A stretch of 5,657 bases of DNA from Myxococcales bacterium (GCA_020430865.1 JAGQIY010000626.1:1-5657); one strand, 5' to 3'; positions 1 to 5,473 are shown, counted from the first letter of the stretch. Made by a program: numbers and translations. Notes: a model not told the origin generated them from the letters alone.

Positions 1-793
1 TCCGCCACCGCAAGACGCGCGCGTGAGATGCGCGGCCGAGGCGCCTCGGGCATCCAGCTCCGATGGAGCCGGAGTCGAGGAACCGGCGCATCTCCCGACT
101 ACCAGCCTGGATGGCGTCGCCCTGCTTCCAGTCTTCGATCAAGCGGGCGTTGCCCGCGAGGCTCGCCAGCTCCCGGGAGGTGGACTCCGGGTGATACAGA
201 TCGTTGCCTCTGGCCACGAGGAGCGGCGTGGTCCACTCGGCGACCTCATCTCGTGAGGCGTTGAACAAGAACCGATGCCGCGGCTCGGTGGTATTCGCCG
301 CGCCGAACAGGTGGTGCTTGTAGGCGTCGAAGTCCGCCTCGGGGTGGACGCCACGCACGTCCTCCGCCCAGGCGTCGAACATCTCGTGGAACGCAGCGCG
401 GTTGTCGGCGAAGCCGATGGGCTGGAGCATGATCGCGCCTGCGACTCGGTTCTTTGCCGCGCGGATCAGCCCAGCGATGTAGGCACCGCCGATGCACATG
501 CCCATCACCAGGAAGCGGTCGACACCCAGGTGGTCGAGGAGAGCGAGCTGATCACCCGTGTGCTGGTCCCAGCCCATACCCGTCTCGATGGGCCCCTTCG
601 ATCCTCCCGCGTTGCGCTGATCCATGGCGATCACGCGGTGGCTCTGGGCGAACTCCCGCGTGGGATCAAATGGAGCCTTTTTCCACACGCCAATCTGCGA
701 CCGCATCCCACCGGGCGCGATCAACAGCAGGGGCGGCCCGTCCCCCGCTAGCTCGTAGTGGATGGTGGTCGTGTCGTGAACCAGGATCGCCAT
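1..793 (-). CDS. alpha/beta hydrolase with Cys nucleophile elbow, partial (3' end beyond window)
   Basis: The minus-strand frame opens at ATG 793-791 and stays open for 264 codons to the left edge. The in-frame TGA at 808-806 lies just upstream with no other ATG between, so the start is firm, although no clear Shine-Dalgarno is visible. Family features are a beta-strand plus oxyanion-type segment LLLIAPGG (residues 22-29), a DQRNAGGS turn (58-65), the nucleophile elbow GMCIGG (98-103) with Cys100 in place of the usual Ser, and GNDLYHP (196-202), where Asp198 is the likely acid. A catalytic His after the last strand is not evident around 219-240; His201 is the only nearby candidate. No signal peptide is seen, so the protein is probably cytoplasmic. 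Cys-type elbows are known in dienelactone hydrolases and in a poorly characterised alpha/beta hydrolase family; the substrate cannot be inferred. Family-like sequence ends near residue 240, and residues 241-264 are an Arg-rich tail with no stop in the window. Confidence 0.9.
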   Translation of the reverse strand, partial: MAILVHDTTTIHYELAGDGPPLLLIAPGGMRSQIGVWKKAPFDPTREFAQSHRVIAMDQRNAGGSKGPIETGMGWDQHTGDQLALLDHLGVDRFLVMGMCIGGAYIAGLIRAAKNRVAGAIMLQPIGFADNRAAFHEMFDAWAEDVRGVHPEADFDAYKHHLFGAANTTEPRHRFLFNASRDEVAEWTTPLLVARGNDLYHPESTSRELASLAGNARLIEDWKQGDAIQAGSREMRRFLDSGSIGAGCPRRLGRASHARVLRWR

Positions 794-853
794 CAGGGGG
801 GAGTATCAGGTCTGCCAGCCTGGATGAAGGTCGCGACGCCTGGCATCTTGCTT

Positions 854-869
854 GCTACGCCTGCGTAGC
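854..869. promoter_or_regulatory. perfect palindrome, possible operator
   Basis: GCTACGC (854-860) and GCGTAGC (863-869) are perfect reverse complements separated by CT. The size and symmetry fit a binding site for a dimeric repressor. It lies 61 bp upstream of the hydrolase start and 132 bp upstream of the lipoprotein start. No second copy was seen in the window. The operator role is inferred from symmetry and position only. Confidence 0.35.
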
Positions 870-948
870 GGTAGCGGCAGCCTCGGTCCCTCGGCAGAAC
901 ACGACTTGCCCAGGCTCGAGAAACTGCAAACCTCCCCCCCGCAAGATC

Positions 949-985
949 GCGGGATGGCGTACCCAGGCTGGGTGCTCCATCCCGC
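949..985 (+). promoter_or_regulatory. 37-nt near-perfect inverted repeat / leader hairpin
   Basis: Arms 949-965 and 969-985 are complementary at 15 of 17 positions around a 3-nt centre (GGC, 966-968). The outer stem GCGGGATGG/CCATCCCGC (949-957/977-985) is perfect over 9 bp and the inner stem ACCCA/TGGGT (961-965/969-973) over 5 bp. They are joined by a mismatch (958/976), a G-C pair and a position that can form a G-U wobble in RNA. The repeat ends 5 nt before the GGAG ribosome binding site of lipoprotein 1. No T-tract follows, which argues against an intrinsic terminator. It could be a structured 5' leader or a long operator; no known riboswitch class was recognised. Confidence 0.6.
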
Positions 986-990
986 AGCTC

Positions 991-994
991 GGAG
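991..994 (+). promoter_or_regulatory. ribosome binding site of lipoprotein 1
   Basis: GGAG at 991-994 lies 6 nt upstream of ATG 1001 and supports that start. It overlaps an 11-bp palindrome, AGCTC-G-GAGCT (986-996), directly after the large hairpin. Access to this site could therefore depend on leader folding. Confidence 0.65.
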
Positions 995-1000
995 CTCAGG

Positions 1001-1741
1001 ATGAAACGAATCACGAAGTGGACCTCGAAACCGCTGTTCGGCGTGGCGCTCTGGTTGGTCGTGGGTTGCTCCACCGGCAACAGCAACAACTGCACCGAGA
1101 ACGGGCAGCAGGCAGCCGCTCTGGAGAAGGGCTGCCACGGAAGCGCCAAGTCGTGCTCCTCCATCAGCATCTCGAGCAGCTCGGGACAGGAGGCCTGCGC
1201 CTATCAAGATGGCTGCGAGCTCAGCTACGACTACATGGACTGTCGAGGGAGCGCGACGCGCTGTGCCGAGCTCAGCGAGACCTATTGCGGGTACCAGCTC
1301 GGGTGCACCTGGGAGGACGGCACTGGTAGCTCCAGTGGCGGCTCGACCGGGAGCAGCGGAGGCTCCCCGACCTCCGGGGGCCCGAGCGGATCAGATCCGT
1401 GTGGCAATGGAGGGAGCGCCGGTCAAGCTGGCGGGGGCGCCGTCACGTCGGGCGGCACCGGCGGCGGGGCGACACCGGGCGCTGGCGGTTCGGGTGCCAG
1501 CGCGGGTGGCATGGGAAACCCCGGGAGCGGAGGCTCCGGGTTCGGGGGTGGAACCCCGGGGAGCGGTGGCGCTGGGATGACCAGCGGTGGCTCGGGTTTC
1601 GGAGGTGGGACTCCGGCGAGCGGCGGGGCGAACACCGGGGGGACGGGCGGCGGCTCCACGCCAGGTCCGGGTGGCGGCCCAGGCGCGGGCTCCACTCCGA
1701 ACGGCGGCAGCGGCGGTGGCGCGACTCCGCCCAGTCCCTAG
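1001..1741 (+). CDS. secreted lipoprotein with duplicated Cys module and Gly-rich tail
   Basis: This 246-residue protein starts with a lipoprotein signal peptide: basic MKR..K..K, a hydrophobic core at about residues 12-21, and a VVGC lipobox with Cys23 as the lipidated residue. Residues 45-104 contain two copies of one Cys module. Copy 1 starts CHGSAKSC (45-52) and ends CAYQDGC (66-72); copy 2 starts CRGSATRC (81-88) and ends CGYQLGC (96-102). Four Cys per copy suggest two disulfides each in the periplasm or at the surface. From about residue 107 to the end the protein is a low-complexity Gly/Ser/Thr/Pro tail, including two near-identical 16-residue units starting SGGSGFGGGTP (176-191 and 195-210). 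The start is supported by GGAG at 991-994. No enzymatic domain is recognised. I associate this Cys module with myxobacterial surface proteins, but its function is unknown to me. The gene converges on the membrane-protein gene with a 16-bp gap. Confidence 0.88.
   Translation: MKRITKWTSKPLFGVALWLVVGCSTGNSNNCTENGQQAAALEKGCHGSAKSCSSISISSSSGQEACAYQDGCELSYDYMDCRGSATRCAELSETYCGYQLGCTWEDGTGSSSGGSTGSSGGSPTSGGPSGSDPCGNGGSAGQAGGGAVTSGGTGGGATPGAGGSGASAGGMGNPGSGGSGFGGGTPGSGGAGMTSGGSGFGGGTPASGGANTGGTGGGSTPGPGGGPGAGSTPNGGSGGGATPPSP
1526..1630 (+). repeat. degenerate tandem repeat in Gly-rich tail of lipoprotein 1
   Basis: Two copies of a 48-bp coding unit (1526-1573 and 1583-1630, 57-bp period) encode SGGSGFGGGTPGSGGA and SGGSGFGGGTPASGGA. 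They differ at one residue, while the DNA has several synonymous changes. The duplication is therefore not very recent, or is maintained at protein level. Confidence 0.7.
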
Positions 1742-1757
1742 CGATCGGTCTCCGCGC

Positions 1758-2696
1758 CTACTCTGGCCAGCGGCGCCAGCGACGGCGCAGCATCCCGAAC
1801 AACGCGGCGAGGCTCACCGCGCCAACCAAGGCGCTCTCGCCCCAGCTCACCGCCCCGAGCCGACCGGCCTCGCACACCGGATCGTGACCGGGTCCGGCGC
1901 GCCAGATCGGCCCGAGTTCGAGCCGCACTTCGCAGCGCTCCTCGATGTGTTCGACGTACTCCCTCGTGATCCGCACGGATAGAAACAGCGGTGCGGCCGC
2001 GACGATCGTGGCCGCACCGAGCGCAACCGCCGCGCCGTCCAGCCAGCGCAGACGTCGGCGTCCAGCCCACAGGAGCCCGACCAGGGAGAGCCAGGCGAAC
2101 CCCGCCAGCAAGCCAGGAGAGTGCTGATCGAGCTGGCGACCCCAAGCCTCGGCGAACGGCCAGGACAACCCTGGTAGCATCAGCGCCGTGTGCCCGGAGA
2201 GCTGGCTGGTGAAGCAGCGCCAGCTGGCGAGGCGCAACCCGCGCCGAGTGAGCGCTACCCCGGCGCTGAGCGCAGCCAGGGTCAGCAACAGATAGAACTG
2301 CCACGGAAAGCCGGCGGGCGTGCGATCGACGACCTGCAGCAATCCGAACATCTGGGCCACGGCGAACGCGATGAACAGCGCCACCGGCGTCCCACGCAGC
2401 AGCCGCTGATGGGCGAGCGGTGAGTGCTCTTGCTGCCTCCCGGCTCGCTCCTCGCGACGAGCCAGCCCCCACAGCGCCAGCGAGCCAGCACCGAGCAGCA
2501 GAGCGTCGAGCACCGGTGGCAGCGTGAAGTAGATCTCGCTCGGCACGGAGCGGTAGGCAGACCGCTTCCAGAGCTCGGTGAAGGGCCCCAACGCGCCGAA
2601 CAGCGCGATCCCGAACAGCGGCAACGGGGCGCTAGCGAGCACGCGCCCGGCGTGGCCGGAGAACGTCGACTCTCGATCGTCCTCGGACCCCACCAT
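1758..2696 (-). CDS. polytopic membrane protein of unknown function
   Basis: I do not recognise this family. With the ATG at 2696-2694 it is 312 residues and ends at TAG 1760-1758. Hydrophobic segments lie at about residues 19-39, 56-78, 103-123, 132-150, 169-186 (weak), 195-212, 219-239 and 282-303. Basic clusters RR (80-81), RR (151-152), GRRRLR (212-217) and RRRWRR (304-309) fit the positive-inside rule for an eight-helix model with both ends in the cytoplasm. The longest outside loop (about 240-281) carries the only two Cys outside the helix 4-5 connection, Cys255 and Cys275, which could form a disulfide. Longer versions are possible from ATG 2774 (338 aa) or TTG 2810 (350 aa). I prefer 2696 because those run toward the divergent neighbour and add a non-conserved-looking Arg-rich lead. 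The ribosome binding site is weak for every choice. The gene stands alone on its strand. Confidence 0.8.
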   Translation of the reverse strand: MVGSEDDRESTFSGHAGRVLASAPLPLFGIALFGALGPFTELWKRSAYRSVPSEIYFTLPPVLDALLLGAGSLALWGLARREERAGRQQEHSPLAHQRLLRGTPVALFIAFAVAQMFGLLQVVDRTPAGFPWQFYLLLTLAALSAGVALTRRGLRLASWRCFTSQLSGHTALMLPGLSWPFAEAWGRQLDQHSPGLLAGFAWLSLVGLLWAGRRRLRWLDGAAVALGAATIVAAAPLFLSVRITREYVEHIEERCEVRLELGPIWRAGPGHDPVCEAGRLGAVSWGESALVGAVSLAALFGMLRRRWRRWPE

Positions 2697-2839
2697 GTCC
2701 CAGACTCTGGGCCGAGCTTCCGGGAGAGTCAATCTAGCGCGCTGCGTCGCACGAGAGTGCCTCAAGGCCCACATCAAGTGCCCGATCAGTGGTTCGGCGC
2801 CCTGCTCCAAGCGTGAGCCGCACCGGCGCAGGCCAGACC
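2697..2839. promoter_or_regulatory. divergent intergenic region, membrane protein / glutamate synthase-like gene
   Basis: If both preferred starts are right, this 143-bp gap must carry promoters in both directions. The only clear structure is CCCAGA-C-TCTGGG (2699-2711), a perfect 6-bp-arm palindrome that begins 2 bp upstream of the minus-strand ATG and covers its translation initiation region. I see no convincing sigma-70 promoter. Confidence 0.4.
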
Positions 2840-4468
2840 ATGTCGCTCCGAAACCTCTTCATCGTCGTCAGCTGCTCCCTCACCGCCGGCCTGATCGGGC
2901 TCGCCCAAGTCTGGCCGCTGGCCTACGCGGGGTTCGCAGTGCTCTGCCCCGTGGTCTTGCTCGGCGTCGCGGACATGCTCCAGCGACCCCACGCCATCCG
3001 GCGCAACTTCCCCTTGCTGGGCCACGGGCGCTACCTGCTCGAAAAAATCCGCCCAGAAATCAATCAGTATTTCATCGAGTCGAACACCGATGGCACGCCG
3101 TTCAGCCGTGAGCAGCGATCCTTGGTGTATCAGCGCGCGAAGAACACCACCGATACGCTGCCGTTCGGTACCCAGCGTGACGTCTATGCCGAGGGATACG
3201 AGTGGATCAACCACTCGTTGCTCGCGCGCTCGTTGCCAGCGGTACCCCACCGCGTGCGGATCGGCTCCGACGCCTGCACCAGGCCCTACTCCGCGGCGTT
3301 GCTCAACGTCGGAGCCATGAGCTACGGGGCCTTGAGCGATGCCGCGATCCGCGCGCTGGGCCGCGGGGCCAAGCTCGGGTCGTTTGCCCACAACACCGGA
3401 GAGGGCGGCCTCAGTCCGTATCATCTCGAGGCGGGTTGCGATCTGATCTGGCAGCTCGGGACGGGATACTTCGGAGCGCGCGATGCCGCAGGCAACTTCT
3501 GTCCCGATCGGTTCTGCGAGAACGCGCAGCGCCCTGCCGTGAAGATGATCGAGATCAAGCTGAGCCAGGGCGCCAAGCCCGGGCACGGCGGGATCCTTCC
3601 TGCGAGCAAGCTGACGCGGAAGATCGCCGACATCCGGGGCGTACCGCTCGGTCAGGATGTCCTCTCCCCCCCATCCCACACCGCGTTTCGTACGCCGACG
3701 GGGCTACTGCGCTTCGTCGACCGCCTGCGTGAGCTGAGCGGCGGAAAGCCGGTGGGCTTCAAGCTCTGTATCGGGCGTCCCGTGGAGTTCTTCGCCATCG
3801 CCAAGGCCATGCTCGAGACCGGCATCGTGCCGGACTTCATTACGGTCGACGGCGCCGAAGGCGGTACGGGCGCAGCCCCCTTGGAGTTCTCGAACGTCGT
3901 CGGGACCCCGCTCGTCGACGCTTTGATCCTGGTGCACAACACGCTGACGGGCATCGGCGTTCGCCATCAGGTCAAGATCATCGCTTCCGGGAGGATCATC
4001 ACTGGCTTCGATATCGCGCACAAGCTCGCGCTGGGCGCCGACCTGGTGTACTCGGCTCGCGGCATGATGTTCGCGCTCGGCTGCATCCAGGCGCGCCGCT
4101 GCAACAGCAACGACTGTCCCACGGGGATCGCCACTCAGGACCCACGGCTGATCCGTGGTCTGGTGGTGAGTGACAAGGCGGAGCGCGTCGCCAACTTCCA
4201 GCGCAACACGCTGCACGCATTCCAGGAGCTCCTGGGAGCCACCGGCCTGGAACACCCGTCGCAGCTGAGGCCCTGGCACATCCAGCGCCGGGTGACGACC
4301 ACTCGCGTCGAGAGCTACGACGAGATCTTCGAGTTCTGCGCCCCGGGCGCCTTCCTCCGTGGGGATTTTCCAGAAGGCTATGAGCGCGGCTGGCACGCGG
4401 CCTGCGCGGACAGCTTCGAGCGACGAGCCAGTCTCGAGCCGCCGCGTGTCGCGTTGATGGCATCCTGA
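2840..4468 (+). CDS. membrane-anchored FMN-binding glutamate synthase family protein
   Basis: This 542-residue protein matches the stand-alone glutamate synthase central-domain family. Two hydrophobic segments (about residues 6-22 and 24-46) form an N-terminal membrane hairpin. The catalytic barrel follows, with GAMSYGALS (158-166), SFAHNTGEGG (181-190), AKPGHGGILPASK (245-257), VDGAEGGTGAAP (336-347) and ASGRIITGFD (382-391), the FMN-binding signatures of glutamate synthase barrels. Cys415, Cys421 and Cys426 form CX5CX4C followed by PTGIATQ, which is the spacing of the 3Fe-4S site in GltB. It lacks the N-terminal glutaminase domain and the C-terminal beta-helix domain of full GltB, so ammonia from glutamine is not made by this chain. 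The real substrate of these short proteins is uncertain; an FMN/Fe-S redox role at the membrane is inferred. ATG 2840 is preferred over GTG 2789 because the hydrophobic segment starts right after it. AGG at 2830-2832 is a weak ribosome binding site. Confidence 0.93.
   Translation: MSLRNLFIVVSCSLTAGLIGLAQVWPLAYAGFAVLCPVVLLGVADMLQRPHAIRRNFPLLGHGRYLLEKIRPEINQYFIESNTDGTPFSREQRSLVYQRAKNTTDTLPFGTQRDVYAEGYEWINHSLLARSLPAVPHRVRIGSDACTRPYSAALLNVGAMSYGALSDAAIRALGRGAKLGSFAHNTGEGGLSPYHLEAGCDLIWQLGTGYFGARDAAGNFCPDRFCENAQRPAVKMIEIKLSQGAKPGHGGILPASKLTRKIADIRGVPLGQDVLSPPSHTAFRTPTGLLRFVDRLRELSGGKPVGFKLCIGRPVEFFAIAKAMLETGIVPDFITVDGAEGGTGAAPLEFSNVVGTPLVDALILVHNTLTGIGVRHQVKIIASGRIITGFDIAHKLALGADLVYSARGMMFALGCIQARRCNSNDCPTGIATQDPRLIRGLVVSDKAERVANFQRNTLHAFQELLGATGLEHPSQLRPWHIQRRVTTTRVESYDEIFEFCAPGAFLRGDFPEGYERGWHAACADSFERRASLEPPRVALMAS
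4082..4117 (+). other. 3Fe-4S cluster motif CX5CX4C
   Basis: These codons cover Cys415, Cys421 and Cys426 of the glutamate synthase-like protein. The spacing equals that of the 3Fe-4S ligands in classical glutamate synthase large subunits, and the CP-x-G-I-A-T-Q continuation is also conserved. The enzyme is therefore likely to be electron-transfer competent rather than degenerate. Confidence 0.85.
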
Positions 4469-4524
4469 GCGGCGCCCGGATATCCTGCGATCCGATCGGC
4501 GGACTCGAGCGTAACGGGGAGGCG
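4469..4524 (+). other. short intergenic gap, no terminator seen
   Basis: Fifty-six bases separate the stop of the glutamate synthase-like gene from the start of lipoprotein 2. There is no stem followed by a T-run, so read-through into lipoprotein 2 is possible. GGGGAGG (4516-4522) lies only 2 nt before ATG 4525, an unusually short Shine-Dalgarno spacing. Confidence 0.5.
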
Positions 4525-5313
4525 ATGGGGCGATTGCGAGCATCTTGGGTGGGACTGGCGGCGCTTGCCGTGGTGTGGGGCTGTTCCAGCACATCGACGG
4601 TCGAGAGCGCCTGCAATCCAGGGGACCGGCGTGCCTGCGCGTGCGACGAGGGGGCCCAAGGCGTCCAGACCTGCGCCAACGACGGCGAGCGTTATCTCGC
4701 CTGTGACTGCAGCGGAGGAACCGCCGGCAGCGGAGGAACCGCGGGCAGTGGCGGGACCGCGGGCAGCGGAGGGACCGCGGGCGGCGGAGGAGCCGGAGGG
4801 AGCTCAGGCGGCGCTGGAGGCAGCGGCAACGCTGGATGCCCCGTGGAATGCATGGGCGCTTGCTGTGGTCAGGGCGAAGTCTGCGACACCTCCAGCGGCG
4901 TTGGGATCTGCAAGTGTGGTGGACAGCAGAAGGCAGGGGCCCCGGTTTGCGGTGCAGGAGAGCTCTGCGACGCCCAAGAGCAATGCCGGTGTGGGGTGCT
5001 GTCGAGCGGCTTTGGCCACGCCTGCGGCGCCGAGGAGACCTGCGAGGACAACGCGTGCACCTGCGGCGCCGAGTCCAACGACAAGGGCCCCGCCTGCAAC
5101 AGCTTCTTTCGGCGCTGCGACGGCCCGACGAATCAGTGCGTGTGCGTCTCGACGGCGTGCGGCCCGAACTCGATCTGCTGCGGCGTCAACGAGACGTGCG
5201 AGAACGATCGTTGCACGTGTGGCTCGACGGTGGCCGCGGACGAGAACTCCATCGCCTGCGTCGCAACGGGGTTCTGCTCCGCGACGATGCCCAAGGCCTG
5301 CGATCCCGGCTGA
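4525..5313 (+). CDS. secreted Cys-rich repeat lipoprotein
   Basis: This 262-residue protein has a short signal peptide (MGRLR, hydrophobic core about residues 8-18) ending VVWGC. Cys20 is the probable lipidation site, although Trp at -2 is atypical. Residues 30-62 are a small Cys module beginning CNPGDRRACAC, with further Cys at 50, 60 and 62. Residues 63-104 are a Gly-rich linker with four SGGTAG repeats. Residues 105-262 hold 28 Cys, arranged in about five units of the form C-x5/6-C-x4/8-C-x-C (starts at 114, 142, 167, 191 and 219; period 24-28). Total Cys is 35 of 262, implying a disulfide-stabilised extracytoplasmic rod or adhesin-like domain, with EGF-like/knottin folds as loose analogies. 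No catalytic motif is visible. The next in-frame start (GTG at codon 9) would destroy the signal peptide. The gene may be co-transcribed with the upstream gene. Function unknown; a surface or matrix role is inferred. Confidence 0.88.
   Translation: MGRLRASWVGLAALAVVWGCSSTSTVESACNPGDRRACACDEGAQGVQTCANDGERYLACDCSGGTAGSGGTAGSGGTAGSGGTAGGGGAGGSSGGAGGSGNAGCPVECMGACCGQGEVCDTSSGVGICKCGGQQKAGAPVCGAGELCDAQEQCRCGVLSSGFGHACGAEETCEDNACTCGAESNDKGPACNSFFRRCDGPTNQCVCVSTACGPNSICCGVNETCENDRCTCGSTVAADENSIACVATGFCSATMPKACDPG
4711..4800 (+). repeat. 18-bp tandem repeat encoding SGGTAG
   Basis: Four 18-bp units (4711-4728, 4729-4746, 4747-4764, 4765-4782) encode SGGTAG each, followed by a degenerate fifth (4783-4800) encoding GGGAGG. 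Units 1 and 2 differ by a single base, so slippage-driven length change between strains is plausible. The repeats form the flexible linker between the two Cys-rich parts of lipoprotein 2. Confidence 0.9.
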
Positions 5314-5430
5314 GTCTCGACGCCTCCGCGCTGGCATCGGGTGGGCGACTCCCGGAGCCGCGAACAATTCCAGATTTTCGTGTCACGCGGCTGCGGACTG
5401 CCGGGTTGTACGCGCAAACCCCTACTGAAC

Positions 5431-5461
5431 CGGGCGAGCGGTATCGACCCGCTCACGCCCG
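5431..5461 (+). promoter_or_regulatory. leader hairpin before partial 3' gene
   Basis: CGGGCG (5431-5436) pairs with CGCCCG (5456-5461), and AGCGG (5437-5441) with CCGCT (5449-5453). This gives an 11-bp stem with a 2-nt bulge (CA, 5454-5455) and a 7-nt loop. It ends 6 nt before the AAGGAG ribosome binding site, so it would lie in the 5' leader. A regulatory role is inferred. Confidence 0.45.
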
Positions 5462-5467
5462 ACGTAC

Positions 5468-5473
5468 AAGGAG
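5468..5473 (+). promoter_or_regulatory. ribosome binding site of partial 3' gene
   Basis: AAGGAG at 5468-5473 with 6-nt spacing to ATG 5480 is the best Shine-Dalgarno in the window and fixes the start of the last gene. Confidence 0.85.

Larger units (their letters stand above)
794..1000. promoter_or_regulatory. divergent intergenic region between hydrolase and lipoprotein 1
   Basis: This 207-bp non-coding stretch separates the minus-strand hydrolase start (793) from the plus-strand lipoprotein start (1001), so it should hold both promoters. I could not identify a credible -35/-10 pair on either strand. It contains two inverted repeats (854-869 and 949-985), described separately, and a run of eight C at 933-940. 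Confidence 0.6.

Noticed and set aside
901..935. Sigma-70 promoter built on TTGCCC for lipoprotein 1
   Set aside because: No acceptable -10 hexamer lies at 16-18 bp spacing, so the match is not better than chance.
949..985. Intrinsic terminator
   Set aside because: The stem is strong but no T-rich tract follows on either strand, and it lies upstream of a gene rather than after one.
454..1329. Long plus-strand open frame overlapping the hydrolase, the intergenic region and lipoprotein 1
   Set aside because: Its translation is Arg/Pro/Ser-rich with no domain, and it conflicts with two well-supported genes. It is a product of high GC content.
1423..1695. Proline-rich minus-strand open frame opposite the lipoprotein 1 tail
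   Set aside because: Gly codons (GGN) read in reverse give Pro (NCC), so this is the mirror of the Gly-rich tail.
2786..3679. 297-codon minus-strand open frame opposite the N-terminal half of the glutamate synthase-like gene
   Set aside because: It is antisense to conserved FMN-binding motifs and its own translation shows no recognisable fold.
3704..4594. 296-codon minus-strand open frame opposite the glutamate synthase-like gene
   Set aside because: It lies antisense to clearly conserved coding sequence, its composition is shadow-like, and it has no plausible domain.
4711..4800. CRISPR array
   Set aside because: The 18-bp units are contiguous without spacers, in frame, and encode a Gly-rich linker.
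4565..5428. Ala/Arg/Pro-rich plus-strand open frame overlapping lipoprotein 2
   Set aside because: It is out of frame with the signal peptide and Cys-repeat frame, and it has no motif of its own.
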